The translations under genes were made by a program, and so were the position numbers. The notes beneath the pieces are model-generated. The model was not told the origin of the DNA, did no database searches, and saw only the letters and a list, made by a program, of their open reading frames with translations. Below, piece by piece: positions 22,443 through 33,744 of a stretch of DNA of 64,000 bases (position 1 is the first letter of the stretch; each line of letters opens with the position of its first letter). This DNA is from Megascapheus bottae. Lineage: Eukaryota; Chordata; Mammalia; Rodentia; Geomyidae. Location of the stretch: assembly GCA_024803745.1 (NCBI GenBank), contig JANJXV010000024.1, forward strand, positions 21,089,927 through 21,153,926. The letters run 5' to 3'.

Positions 22443-22662
22443 ATCCAGGTGTAGTAGCTCATATCTATAATCCAATCTATTCAGGAGACTGAGACTTGAA
22501 CAAAAACCAGCCTGGACAGAAAAGTTTATGAGACTCTTAATTCCAATTAAATACCAAAAAAGCTAAGAATGGAGCTATGGCTCAGTAATAGAGTACCAGC
22601 TTTGAATGAAAAACTAAGAGACAGAGCCCAGGCTCTGAGTTCAATCCCCAGAACACCCCTGT
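22443..22662 (+). mobile_element. 7SL/B1-Geo composite SINE, diverged
   Basis: 'ccaggtgtagtagctcatat' start, 'aaccagcctggacagaaaag' in the 7SL half, and 'gctatggctcagtaatagag' and 'gagttcaatccccag' as A- and B-box positions in the right half. Confidence 0.75.
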
Positions 22663-23335
22663 CCTACCCTGGAATGTATTCACACAGCCATTCTGTTTTC
22701 CACTTTCAACACCATGTTCAATAAATGACACGAGATAGCCAACACTATTATAGAATAGGACTTATTGGGGGATGTTTTTACCCAATTATAGGCTAATGTA
22801 AGTATTCTGAGCATGGTTAAGGTAGGCCTAGACTAAGCTATGGTATTGGCTAGGTTAAGTGTACTAAATTCATTTTCAACTCAGAGTATTTTCAACGTAG
22901 GGTGCGTTCGTCAGGACATAAGCTCATTATTAGTAGAGGGGCATCTGGACTTGTAAGCCTTTCTACTGAGCTCATTTCTTCTGGCCCATAATGGGAGCAG
23001 CTCAGCCAAGGTCCCCTTCAGGATTGAAGACTATGGATTCTTTAGCCCCATTGTAAGATGCAGGGAAAACTATGATTATGTAACCACCAGGGAAAAGTAC
23101 TTCCTATATGCATAGTTATTTGTTGGACGTTTTTTATCACTCAATCGATAACAGAATGTTCCTCAAGGCCATCAGCAAGTGTGTGGAAACAGAATTGTTT
23201 CTGGAAACAATTATTTGTGGTGGCCTGGAGACATCTCCTTTTACAATGGCTGTGTTCATGGCCAGTGGCATCTTAACCACAGACAGTCACGTGAACCCAT
23301 ATTTCAAACACATGAAAAGGGTCCAATATAAAGGA
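22663..23335. other. Unique sequence
   Basis: A 110-codon open frame (23108-23440, +) starts here and runs into a SINE. No domain recognised. Confidence 0.45.
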
Positions 23336-23477
23336 ATTTCAGGCTGCGTGTGGTGGCACATATCTGTGATCCCAGCTATTCAGGAGACAAAGGTAAAAGG
23401 ATTTCTGTGGAGATCAGCAAAACCCCAAGACCTTATCTGAAAATTTACTACATAAGAAAAGGACTGGGGGTCCTACA

Positions 23478-24266
23478 GAGTGGGAAAAGATCTTCACCAA
23501 CCAAACAACGGACAAAGGCCTCATATCTAAAATATATCAACAACTCAGAAAATTGAATCACTCCAAAACTAATCTCCAAAGTAACAACCATCCCATTAAA
23601 AAATGGGCCAAAGACTTAAAGAGAGTCTTCTCTGAAGAAGAAACAAAAATGGCCTATAGACACATGAAGAAATGCTCAACATCTCTGGTCATAAAAGAAA
23701 TGCAAATCAAAACAACTCTAAGATTCCACCTCACTCCAGTTAGAATGGCCAGGATCAGGAAAACGAATAATAACAGATGCTGGAGGGGATGTGGCCAGGA
23801 GGGATCACTACTACACTGTTGGTGGGAGTGCAAACTCGTTCAACCACTATGGAAAGCAGTGTGGCAGTGCCTCAAAAGGCTAAACATAGAACTCCCCTAT
23901 GACCCAGTAATTCCACTACTTGGCATTTACCCAACCATCCAGAAACAAGGGCATACTAAATCCACTAGCACAACAATGTTCATTGCAGCACTATTTACCA
24001 TAGCAAAGATATGGAACCAACCTAGATGTCCCTCAGTTGATGAGTGGATCAACAAGTTGTATTTGTACACAATGGAATTCTATGCTGCTGTCAGAAAGAA
24101 TGACATTGCCCCATTTGTTAGGAAATGGAAAGACTTAGAAAAAATCATATTAAGTGAAGTAAGCCAGACTCAAAGGAACTTAGGCTCAATGGTTTCCCTC
24201 ATTTGTCATAATCTGCAGAAACCTTGGGCTCTACTAGCAGAGATCTGCAATAGAGCAAAATCTTGA
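23478..24266 (+). pseudogene. L1 ORF2 C-terminal remnant
   Basis: Remnant of the LINE-1 ORF2 reverse transcriptase/endonuclease polyprotein; only the region downstream of the RT domain survives. The frame is open from the truncation point at about 23478 to a stop at 24266. The in-frame segment begins with a Trp-Glu-Lys-Ile-Phe block typical of L1. The Cys-rich motif CX3CX7HX4C is intact (Cys, Cys, His, Cys about 70-90 residues after the first 23553 codon), followed by '[13 protein letters not shown]' and 'LLGIYP' blocks and a '[16 protein letters not shown]' block. It has no endonuclease or RT catalytic core, so it cannot be functional. The absence of internal stops indicates a relatively recent insertion. 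Confidence 0.93.
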
Positions 24267-24473
24267 TACATAAGGCCATATAGTATGAAGCTAATTGAAA
24301 AGACCTCCAGGATATTGAAACAAAAGGCATATAACGAATGATTGTTGTCCTTAATGTACTATGTTGTCTCTCATCTCCTTTGCTGTCCCTTGGTTATCTC
24401 ATATTGTTATAGTGTCTCACTTTGTTATCTGATATATTGAATTTATTTGTATTTGGTTATTTGAAATTTGATA

Positions 24474-24526
24474 GGGAAGGGGGGAAAACCAAGATGGGTG
24501 TGGGGTGTGGGGGGGGAGGGTAATGG
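24474..24526 (+). other. G-rich tract of the L1 3' UTR
   Basis: Several G-runs ('gggtgtggggtgtggggggg' within it) could fold as a G-quadruplex. L1 3' UTRs characteristically carry such a tract. Other L1 tails in this window break in the equivalent place. Confidence 0.7.
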
Positions 24527-24840
24527 GTACCAAGACATGTGAAAGGGTATCAATGTATGTGAATTAATGCACCTTCTATCTGGCAAATATCATGTAACCC
24601 TTTTACTAATTACAATTAAAGAAAAAAAAACTACTGCAAACAGAATCACTCAAAAAAAAAAAAAAAAGAAAAGTGCTGGGGGTGTGTGGCTCAAGTGGCA
24701 GAGCCCTTGCCAAGCAAATGAGATACATCAAGCTCAATTCCTAATACTGCCCAAAATTCATAGAAATAAATAGAAAGAATAAGGCTAAATAAGGAGAAAG
24801 TTATGACAGAGCCAGGGGAAGGCTTTGGCATGTGTTAGCT

Positions 24841-24960
24841 TTTTTTTTTAAAAATTGTTTTCTTTAAGTAGTTGTACAAAGGGGTTTCAATTCAACATGT
24901 CAGATTATGAATGCGAAGTATCTCAATCAGTGTTACTCTTTCCACATTCCTCCTCATCTC
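24841..24960 (-). mobile_element. L1-like 3' tail fragment
   Basis: T-run, then 'aagtagttgtacaaagggg' and 'atctcaatcagtgttactc'. Same family as 9573-9660. Confidence 0.55.
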
Positions 24961-27276
24961 AGTCTTTGAAACCCCAAAAGCTCTTTCCAAGGTAAGACTC
25001 TGCTGGTGTTACTTAAGGTGACATGGATGCTTATTGTCTTCAGGCTCTAGCTCAGTGTAATCAGGTCAGAGACTGCCCACAGTCAGTGACTACAGTTGTC
25101 CTTGATTGCCTGGGACTGATCTGTGTAAAAATTGCTCCGAATCCAAGCCAGAATGAAAGAATAAAATAGAGTAAGAGGGTGAGCTCTTGAGGTTACATCT
25201 TTCAGGTGGTTCTTATTTATATTTAGGATGAGAGGACGATGTTAATGAATTAGGATTTTAGAATGAGATTCCTTGTCAGGAGAATGCATTTTACAAGCCT
25301 GTGAGATTACAAAAAAAACTTGGGAAACACTGTGCAATTATCTTTCTGGCTCCAACGTGGTCACAGATGGTAAATAAGAGCCAAATGGGTTGGTAAGAAG
25401 AGCAAATGCTAAGGAAATTCATAGGAAGGAAAAGATGGCTTCTCCAGTCCTTTCCTCCCCATTCTTGCCTCCCCATCAGTGTCTGCCCCAGGCCTATGCC
25501 TGAGCCTGGTGTCTGACCATAGCAACCAACTTCCTGAAAATATCTAGTATGCCTCTGGAGAAGTCAGATGGAAGCCAGCAGCCTGGAACCTCTTCTTGGC
25601 CCTCTCTGTAGCCATTAGAGGATTTCCATGGTATATCTCCATGGATTTCTCCTCTGATTCTCTCCTGGGATCTCCATTTGAACTTGGATGGTGTAGGAGT
25701 CTTGGGTGTCTTGTGGCAGAAACCCAACTTGAACAAACTTTGTCACATAGCCACTTCCCAAGGCATGGGTAGACCAAGGGGAAAGGCCTTGCCTAGTGCC
25801 TCACCAATCACTTTAACCCGGCTGGTCTTTCGGTTAGGGCTGCCAGGGGCTAGGTGCAGTCCAGGGCTGTGGAGGAGGGGTGCTGGCTGCCCTCCCCTGG
25901 TTGTGCTGTGGATTTTGGTGGGTCAGGAGGAGCTAGGATGTCCCATAGCGGGAGAGGAGTGCTGTTCCAAGAACAAGGAAGGGGCTGATCTGACTGAAGG
26001 TCACTGCCAACTTTCCTTGTTTGTGGAAAGGTCCCTGTCTGGGCAGCACCGGTCCAGTGGGCTTCCTGCTGGTTCAGGTCAGTAATTAAAGCATGTTTTC
26101 TCCCCCCCGCCCCCACTTCCATTAATGAGTTGGAAACAACCAGCCTCCTCTTGCTGACATAAGCAGGTCAGGGGCTGGGCTGTGTCTCTGGGCACCACTC
26201 AGGAAATGCTATTTCCTGGGGCCCCATTGGGCGCCTGCAATCACTTTCCAGACAGCATGCATTTAAATGGACTTCTTTCTCCTGGTAGGGATTCACACTC
26301 CTCAGGAGGAGGGGGCACGTGGGGGCTGGGCCTGGCCCCAGGTGACTGCACAGGTGCTGGGGCAGGCCGCTGGCTGGAGGAGGCATGCCTTGCCTGGTGT
26401 TTTCTCTATTCTGTTCTGGTCTTTCCTTCAGACTGCACGTTTTTGAAGAGGAATGGTAAATGTACAAAGTGAACTATTTCAGGGCATGTAGGGGTGAATG
26501 CTTTTGCAGAGTGAAGCACAATCCTTTGATGATGGAGTCCGTTTTGTTCCTTTTCCACCTTTCTGGGGAAAAGATACTGGAAATTGTCAAAACTCAGAGA
26601 CGGGCTTTTTAAAGGTGTGTGGGGGTGGAATTCAAGGCATCCTGTTACTGCGGGAGTCTGTGATAACTCCAGCTATTAGTATTACTTTATTTTAAGTCTC
26701 AGGTTTAAAATAGCTCAGGGCTGCACCTGGAATAAAAATGAATTAAAGAGGAAATCATGGAGTGGAATTTAAATAGCGCCTCAGGGACAGGCTTGTTCTG
26801 CTCCCATCCCCGAGACCCAAAGGTTCTTTTTCCTCTTGAAAGCTCACGTGAGCAGACACGGGGGCTTCTGTTTTTTCTTCTGTGGGGTTTAAAAATATCT
26901 GGGAGAAGGAATACTGTGTATCTGCTATAGTCATTTGAAAGTCTCTGGTTGAGTATTGAGCAGCTAGGATGCTGTTGTTTGGCTGCAGTGGGTCCAGGAC
27001 TACAGGAGTGCTGCTGGCAACACAAAGTCCAGTTAAGCTATGGTCTCTCCAGCTCTCCCTGCTCTTCCAGCTTTGCATGGAAGACACCCTGGTGTCTGCC
27101 CAATGCCCTCCTGTCTCTCCAAGCCGAGTCTCTAATCAGTGTGAGTTTCCCAGTGGCGGGCACTTCTGGAAAAGGGAAGTACATGTGGGCCAAGGGAAGG
27201 AATAGTATTGTACAGAGGCAAGTGGAATTAGGGGAAAGTGTACAAAAGCCACTGGAAATTCTCAGGGGAAATTCTC
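24961..27276. other. Unique sequence, GC-richer in the middle
   Basis: 2.3 kb with no recognised repeat. 25840-26460 is distinctly G+C-richer than its surroundings and gives overlapping frames on both strands, including a 135-codon + frame at 25678-26085, but CpG is not obviously dense and no promoter elements or splice-consistent exon were found. 'tttaaatgg', 'ccattaatgag' and 'ttaaagcatg' motifs near 26090-26270 could be regulatory. Confidence 0.4.
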
Positions 27277-27291
27277 AAGAGTGGACTTAGG

Positions 27292-27478
27292 GGCCGGGAG
27301 TGTAGCCTAGGGGTAGAGTGCTTGCCTAGCATGCATGAAACCCTAGGTTCCATTCCTTAGTACCACATACACAGAAAAAAGCCAGAAGTGGTGTTGTAGC
27401 TCAAGTGGTAGAGCCTTGAGAAAGCTTAAGGACAGTGCTCAGGCCCTGAGTATAAGCCCCAGGACCGGCAAAATAAAA
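27292..27478 (+). mobile_element. IDL-Geo SINE, full length, with perfect TSD
   Basis: Best sense-strand reference copy here: ID-like monomer ('gggccgggagtgtagcctag' to 'ttccattccttagtaccaca'), linker 'acacagaaaaaagccagaag', Geo monomer with 'tagctcaagtggtagagc' and 'gagtataagccccag', A-rich tail. Perfect 15-bp duplication aagagtggacttagg at 27277-27291 and 27479-27493. Confidence 0.96.
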
Positions 27479-27561
27479 AAGAGTGGACTTAGGTGTACAT
27501 GGAATTATCTGGATGTTGTTTTGAAAGTAACATCAAAAAAGGGAGCCAAGTGCTTCTTAAA

Positions 27562-27563
<2 letters not shown>

Positions 27564-27607
<44 letters not shown>
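27564..27607. repeat. (GT)n microsatellite at a SINE 3' end
   Basis: About 22 GT units abutting the 3' side of the inverted SINE that follows. Confidence 0.95.
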
Positions 27608-27608
<1 letters not shown>

Positions 27609-27817
27609 GTACTCAGGGAGCAGGTGCTGTCCTTGAATGTCTTTGTTTAAGGTTAGTGCTCTACCACTGGAGCCATACCTCTACTTTTGGCTTTTTGCTG
27701 GCTAGTTGGAGATACGTCTTACGGACCTTCCTGCTTGGGCTAGCTTCGAACCACAATCCTTAGCTCTCAGCCTCCTGAGTAGCTAGGATTACAGGTGTGA
27801 GCCACCAGTACTCAGTC
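27608..27817 (-). mobile_element. 7SL/B1-Geo composite SINE
   Basis: Inverted copy ending with the intact 7SL block 'attacaggtgtgagccacca'. Confidence 0.85.
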
Positions 27818-28932
27818 GGATTCTCTTCTTTAAATGACTCTTTGCTGGTGGGATGTTGGGAGTAGACCAGAAAACCAATTTGCTGACTATTGCAGTGGCC
27901 TGGGAGGACAAACATAAAGGTTTGAAGAAGGCTGGGATGCTGAATATGAAGAGCCTGTGGAAAGAAGGGATGGTTAGAAAGAACAAGAAAAGGCGTTTTG
28001 GTGGACCTGGGTGGAGTGGCCAGAGAAAAACAAAGAAGTCCAGGATTCCAGGGAGGAGCAAATTTAAAGAAAGTATTTCTTTGTTTGCCAATTAACTATA
28101 AGGCCTTCATATCTTTGACATTAAAATGAACAATATAACATGCAATGGGGACAGAGAAACATCTCCACTGCTGTCTGATGAGAGGATGGGAAGGAAGGAG
28201 CTGGCCTATCGCTCTGCTGTGAAGAGGCAATTGTAGAATTAATTCATGTGCCAATAATCTGTGGGGTTCTCCTTATTTATGTCTTCAGCCCATTATTCTC
28301 ATGCCATATTCCTAAAGGTGAAAGGCAATGCTGAAGTCACAATGGCTGATAAATCTGGAATGACGGGGAATAATTAGGAAATTTGTTAATTACCACTCCA
28401 TTAGCAATTTTGTTACTGAGTCCAAATGGTAGTTTATAACACCAATTTAAGCCTTATCGGATAAGAGGTATTGACTTAGCATGAGTCCCTGGAGAGGAAA
28501 GCTAGTGAAATTCAGACATACTGGTGAATGTAAATTCAAACCCATATAGGACTGTAATCAAGGCACAGACTATTAAGTAACTGAACATTTGAAAATACGG
28601 GACTCTTATAGAACAGATAGTCTAACCATCTTCTCCTAGCTCATTCATCCTTCCCAACTGCCTGGACATGGGAAAGGGAAAAAACAAGAATGAAGAACTC
28701 TAATGCTAGGGCTAGTTTACTGGATGCTCAGGTGATGATGGGTTCGACATTTGCTAAGTATAGTTCATTACCTAATGTTTCCTACAATTTGTAAGGAAGA
28801 AACTGTACCCCATTTCCACATGAAGGATCCTGGAGGCTATGTGGGCATAAAACTGGTTCAGTGGATGCCTTGACCCTGGGCACAGACAGGCCTGGTCATA
28901 TCAGAAGAGCCAGACTTCTTGGGTTCAGCTTG
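27818..28932. other. Unique sequence
   Basis: No repeat recognised. Contains the AT-rich candidate element listed next. Confidence 0.45.
28230..28470. promoter_or_regulatory. Candidate conserved noncoding element
   Basis: Repeat-free AT-rich stretch with clustered homeodomain-type cores: 'agaattaattcatg', 'ggaataattagg', 'tgttaattacc', 'ccattagcaatt'. Motif density only; conservation cannot be seen from one sequence. Confidence 0.25.
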
Positions 28933-29045
28933 CTCCTTCCTTCCTTCCTTCCTTCCTTCCTTCCTTCCTTCCTTCCTTCCTTCCTTCCTTCCTCCCTTCC
29001 CTCCCTCCCTCCCTCCCTCCCTCTCTCCCTCCCTCCCTTCCTTTC
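28933..29045. repeat. (CCTT)n/(CCCT)n microsatellite
   Basis: Over 110 bp of pyrimidine tetranucleotide repeats, CTTC units passing into CTCC units. Lies at the 3' side of an inverted SINE remnant. Confidence 0.96.
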
Positions 29046-29057
29046 TTGTGTCCACAA

Positions 29058-29118
29058 TTCTTAGATCTCAGCTTCCCAAGCAGGTAGAATTACAGGTGTG
29101 AGTCACTGGTGCCTGACC
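29058..29118 (-). mobile_element. 7SL-derived SINE 5' end fragment
   Basis: 'cttagatctcagcttcccaa' then 'attacaggtgtgagtcactg'. The rest of the element is replaced by the adjacent microsatellite. Confidence 0.65.
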
Positions 29119-29775
29119 TCAGCATTGTCTTAAATGCATTGACCTTCTGCTTCCTTATCAGCAAATGTTGAAAGCACCTCTCAAATGTTCCTAGGTATAA
29201 AAGACAACCGGTTCTTCCTCCTGTCCCTGACCCTTTGTTCCCCATTGTTGTAATTTAGCATGAGAATGACCAGAAGGAATGAAGATAATCAGGCCAGTCT
29301 TTTACCTTGGGGAAGTAGACCACGTGGTTCAAAGCAGAAATGTCCCCTCTTGGCAATGGTCTGTTTGATACGTTCCTATTCTTTCTCCAAAAATGTTCTC
29401 TGGACCCAGATGATCTTGGCTTTGGAAATTAAGGAGAGTGAGGGCTTGAAATGTCTGAGAACCATCCTAACAGCACAATCTGATTGTTGAAAACATGGTG
29501 GTTGTTGACCTCTTGAAGACAGAATAATCAGTCAGCAAAAGATGTGAGCTGGATTTGACTTCAGCCGAATTCTATCATCACTGCAACATGGCGGTTACTG
29601 ATCTTCACCGAGCCTGAGATCCTCACGCGCACGGACATGACAAAGGTTAAGGAAATAAGGAGGACCAAGGACCTACGGTTGATAGAGCTCAGCATCCCAG
29701 AGCTAGAGATGGGCAGCTCTCACACAGAGAAAGCCATGACTTTATCTAAAACTTCTTTCAATTTATATTTTTGAC
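29119..29775. other. Unique sequence with a YY1-like motif
   Basis: No repeat recognised. 'caacatggcggtt' at 29584-29596 matches the YY1 core and is followed by a CpG-containing 'cctcacgcgcacgg'. No other promoter evidence. Confidence 0.35.
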
Positions 29776-29880
29776 ACCCGGCATGGTGGCACAGGCTTGT
29801 AGCTATAGCACTCTGGAGGTTGAGGCAGGAGGCTCTTGAGTTTAAAGCCAGCCTGGATTATATAGTGAGACCCTGTCAAA
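29776..29880 (+). mobile_element. B1 monomer
   Basis: Classic B1 layout: 'ccggcatggtggcacaggc', 'gaggttgaggcaggaggctc', and the diagnostic 3' 'tatatagtgagaccctgtc'. Confidence 0.85.
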
Positions 29881-29895
29881 ATGTATTACATCTTC

Positions 29896-30105
29896 AGCTG
29901 GGTGCCTCATGGCTTATGCCTATAAATACTAGCTAGTCAAGAGGCTGAGATCTTAGCATCTTGGATCAAAGCCCAGGCAGACCAATCTAAGAGGCTGTTA
30001 CCTCCAGTTAGCCAACCAAAAGCAACATGTGGAGCTATGGTTCAAGTGGCAGTATGCCAGGCAAGAGCTTGAGGTCCAGCATTTAGTCCCTCTATCAGCA
30101 CAAAA
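29896..30105 (+). mobile_element. 7SL/B1-Geo composite SINE, diverged
   Basis: 'agctgggtgcctcatggctt' start. Right half retains 'gctatggttcaagtggcag'. Lies 15 bp downstream of the B1. Confidence 0.75.
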
Positions 30106-30941
30106 TGTTTTTTATGCTTTTCAGTATCACTGTCTCTTATCACTTGCCAGTTTTGTTCTTCCCAACTGCCCAAAATGTGTCCAAAACTCAAGAGAGAATA
30201 CCTAGACTGGGTATTGTAGAATTTGGTCTCCAAAGTTATTGTATTCCAGGGCTCTTTAGAAAGACACTGTCTCTTCCAAACATCTTTAATTGCCTCCAGA
30301 CTCCTAATTTCTTCCATTCATCCTTGGAAAAGAAGCCCTTTCCATCTTGTGATGATCTTTAGCTGGAACCTTTTTCAATTCCACTATTTTTTTTTTTTAC
30401 CAAGAATCAAGTATTACAGTAGCATTTATCCTAGAATGCCTAAGGATTGTGTGGCTGAAACATATCTTACTGTAGGATGACATAAATAAGATATGCTGTT
30501 AGTATGACTGGCCAGACAAATAATCACTCACTTATCATTATTCAGTTCAAGTCCAGTGTGAGGATGGCTTAGGCAGAATGTTGGTTATGAAGCCTGGTCT
30601 GGCTGATGTAACCTCAAGGCTATCAAGCGTGATTGGGACCTTGTGGTTTAAGAGTGACATGGGTAAGCAGGAACTCAGGTAGAAGCCAAGGGGTTTGGGA
30701 CTGGTTCAGAGAGCAGAGTCCAAGGTCAAATCAGTATGGATGGATTACATCAGAGGAAAAGATTGTGGAGCTTGTTTTTTTTTATGGCACTGGTTATGAC
30801 AGGGAAATTCAAAGTGACAGAATAGTCATATGCCACTTCCTCCCTCCACATTTAAGAAAGCATATGCTGCATTTGAGAATCCCATTTTCCCACTAGCATT
30901 CTTTTTTCTTTTTTCTTCTTTCTGTCCTAGAATCTAACCTA
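30106..30941. other. Unique sequence
   Basis: Nothing recognised beyond a T-run near 30388. Confidence 0.45.
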
Positions 30942-31207
30942 TGGCCAGGCACCAGTGGCTTATGCCTGTAATTCTAGCTACTCAGGAGGCTGAGATTTGA
31001 TGATTTTGTGGCTCAAAGGCAACCTGGACAGGAAACTCCATGAGATTCTTATCACCAGTTCACACCAGAAAAGCAGAAGTGGCGCTGTGGCTCAAAGTGG
31101 TAGAATGCTAGCCTTGAGCAAAAAAACAAAAAACAAAACGAAACAAAACAATCCAGTGACACGTTTTAGACCCTGGGTTCTAGGTCCACAAGTATCAATA
31201 AAAAAAG
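30942..31207 (+). mobile_element. 7SL/B1-Geo composite SINE
   Basis: Full 7SL monomer ('gtaattctagctactcagga') and Geo monomer ('gcgctgtggctcaaagtgg'). An A-rich insertion splits the Geo half before 'ccctgggttctaggtccaca'. Confidence 0.82.
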
Positions 31208-31600
31208 ATCCAACCCAATTTACCATAATACATTTAGAATCACTCTAGCTTGCTCATTTATCTGCCTAAGAACTTAGGCATGTGAATTGAACATGTAAGT
31301 TCAGTTTCTGTATCAGATGGTTTATAGAAACACATTTAAAGATAAGCAATAATACATGGTGTTTCAGAATTATAGGACACGTTGAAACACATTTTGACAC
31401 TTCTTAAATCATTGAATACTAGTACAGAAAAGATATTGAACAGTCATCTAAAGATAATCTTCCCCTCTTTATTTTTACAGAGGATGGCCCAAAAAGATTG
31501 CATGGCTTGGGTAAATTACTGCTGTAGAGAACAGAGTAAAGCACTGAAGGACTAGAGATACATGGAAGAGTAGAGCCAGGACCTCACTTTTCTTCCTAGT
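31208..31600. other. Mostly unique, possible MIR core at 31470-31590
   Basis: 'ctttatttttacagaggatg' followed by 'catggcttgggtaaattact' has the spacing of a MIR core but is degraded. Confidence 0.35.
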
Positions 31601-31610
31601 GTGATTATTA

Positions 31611-31802
31611 TTTTTTGTGAGTCCTGGACCTTGAACTCAGGGCCTGAGCACTGTCCTTCGGCTTTCTCAAGGCTAGAGCTCTACCACTTGAGCCACAGCA
31701 CCACTTCTAGCTTTTTTTCTATGTATGTGGTACTGAGGAATTGAATCCCAGTCTTCATGCATGCTAGTCAAGCACTCTTCCACTAGGCCAAAGTCCCAGC
31801 CC
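31611..31802 (-). mobile_element. IDL-Geo SINE
   Basis: Full-length inverted copy. Short duplication gtgatta at 31601 and 31803. Confidence 0.9.
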
Positions 31803-31874
31803 GTGATTACTTTTTTTTAAAAGTACATTATGCCCTTATCCTAATAGCTGGAATCCTTATGGACCAATTGCTTT

Positions 31875-32115
31875 CTGTTGTTATTGTTTGTTGGTCCTAG
31901 AGCTTGAACTCAGGACCTAGACCCTGTTCCTGAGCTTTTTGTTCAAGATTAGTGCTCTGGCACTTTGAGCCTCAGCTCTACTTCTGTTTTTCTGGAGGTT
32001 AACTGGAGATAAGAGTCTCATGGACTTTCCTGCCCAAGCTGGTTTCAAACTGTAATCCTCAGATCCCAGCCTCCTGAATAGCCAGGATTATAGGCATGAG
32101 CCACCAGTGCCAGCT
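31875..32115 (-). mobile_element. 7SL/B1-Geo composite SINE with TSD
   Basis: Inverted full-length copy. Duplication ggaccaattgcttt (31861-31874) and ggaccaatagcttt (32116-32129), 13 of 14. Confidence 0.92.
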
Positions 32116-32129
32116 GGACCAATAGCTTT

Positions 32130-33744
32130 TTAAGACTCACTTGGAGAGCATCAATGATGCTCTTGGGGGCAGAAGGGGTAGTCTGGAAAATAGTGATAGC
32201 CAACCACACTGTGTACCCCTGGTATCCCTGTGGATGAGAGGACTCTGGCTGAGTCTTTCCAAAATAGTGTCTCAGCATCGAGGATGTGTGACCTTGAGCT
32301 GCCACTCAAGGGAAAGAGGTTAAGAGCCCTCTGGAACTTATAGTATAAATACTTGATTTGTCCTATACCTCTTCTGTATTGTGTAGAATAATCAGCTTGA
32401 AACTGGAGGCTGAGCATACTTGGACAGTACTGGGTTTTTTAATGAAATTTACTCAAATTTGAATTACAAATAATCAGACATCGAGTTAGAGAAATTCTTG
32501 GAGGTTATCTTACATTGGACTGCATAGGAGTCCTTGAGGTGTTTGTTGATGACAAATACACACTATCCTTTTTCTCTGGGGGGTTCTGGAGAATGTTCTT
32601 TGGGGGTCTTGTCACAGGAATAATTATATTTTTTTGTTTCTCTCTCTCTCTGTCCTTTCTCCTATAAATCCCACTTTTTTCTTCTTCTCATTAAAAATTT
32701 TATAGATGGTATGGAATAATCAATCAGTTATGGTTGTGTGATTGAGCACTTAGAGCTGAATTAGTAATTTGTCTTTAGCAAACGAATAGGATCTACTTTA
32801 ACAAGTAAACTCTATGCTGTGCATTTGAATATTTATCTCATTTATTGCTCCATTTTTAAATGCCTCTCTTACCTTTTGTTTTGTTTTCTAGTGTATTTGT
32901 AACTTGCAGTGTTTGATTGAGTTTTTGGTGTCCTTTTAACCAAGCCTTCAATTCTTTTTGAAATAAGACAGAGCATACATGAACAAGTAGCACTCTACTT
33001 CTTCCTGTTGCACTTTAAATACAGAAGTAAAATTACAAAGCACAACTGGAGTCCCTGTCACTTTTATTAACGTATTCTCTTCTAGATACTCATGGACGTC
33101 CAGCTGAATAACTGATACTTCCTGGGGGTCTTGGGGGGGGAGCTTTGGAGGGTCCGCTTTCCTTCTTCTTCCACCCCATCAGGACAACAGCATCTCCTCT
33201 TCAGACCACTGGCGTCTCTGAAAATGTCCCCCGATGTGCCCCCTCTGGGCCACTCTTCAGCTCTGGGGTCATACTACCTCAAGACTTGAGTAGTTGTCTC
33301 ATTTCAGAAAGCCAACTGTTCTCTTATTATCTCTCCACGCTCTTGCGCTTTGCTTACTTCTTGATGATGTTTACTTTACCTTGCTGCCTCTCAAGATCAT
33401 TTTCCTAAGAAAAGGCAAACAAAGGATGAATTTTGCTTTCTTATTGCCATCTGTGAGCATTAAATTATCTCCCCTGAGCAGTGAATTCATCTTTCCTTGC
33501 TTATTCCATCTTCAAACATAGCACAGAGATTTGTTGAAATGTTGTGTAGCACTCTGTGAGCCCTTGGTCCTGCTGATAAGTACTCCAGGCCTGTGCTGCA
33601 GGGCTGTGGGCCCAGGGCCCTCCATGACGGTCCCTGATGCCCTGGGGACAGCTGTCTGGGTGGTCACGCGGCCTCTGTTACCCATCTCTACCTTGTTCCT
33701 TCCTAGGCTTATTTCAATGAAAAATTTCCTTTCAATTTCTTTCT
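32130..33744. other. Unique sequence
   Basis: 1.6 kb, AT-rich in the middle, no recognised repeat or exon. Confidence 0.45.

Larger units (their letters stand above)
23472..24665 (+). mobile_element. 5'-truncated L1 with TSD
   Basis: About 1.19 kb of L1: C-terminal ORF2, a ~350-bp 3' UTR with a G-rich tract, then 'ctaattacaattaaag' and an A-rich end. Flanked by an 18-bp duplication (23454-23471 and 24666-24683) with two mismatches. The 3' UTR matches the inverted copy at 62001-62481 closely, so both belong to one fairly young lineage. Confidence 0.92.
23336..24760 (+). mobile_element. B1-dID SINE split by an L1
   Basis: Left part 23336-23471 is a B1 monomer ('gcgtgtggtggcacatatct' to 'ccaagaccttatctgaaaa'). 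Right part from 24666 begins 'gtgctgggggtgtgtggctc' and is an ID-type monomer with B box near 'agctcaattcc'. Removing the L1 and one duplication rejoins them as one dimeric SINE. Confidence 0.75.

Noticed and set aside
23350..23556. Small open frame overlapping the L1 5' end
   Set aside because: Wrong frame relative to L1 ORF2 and starts inside a B1.
25850..26460. G+C-rich patch considered as a promoter or CpG island
   Set aside because: CpG density looks low, with no clear core promoter motif and no downstream gene.
29584..29596. YY1-like ATGGCGG motif considered as a promoter element
   Set aside because: Single motif in otherwise featureless DNA; chance is a sufficient explanation.
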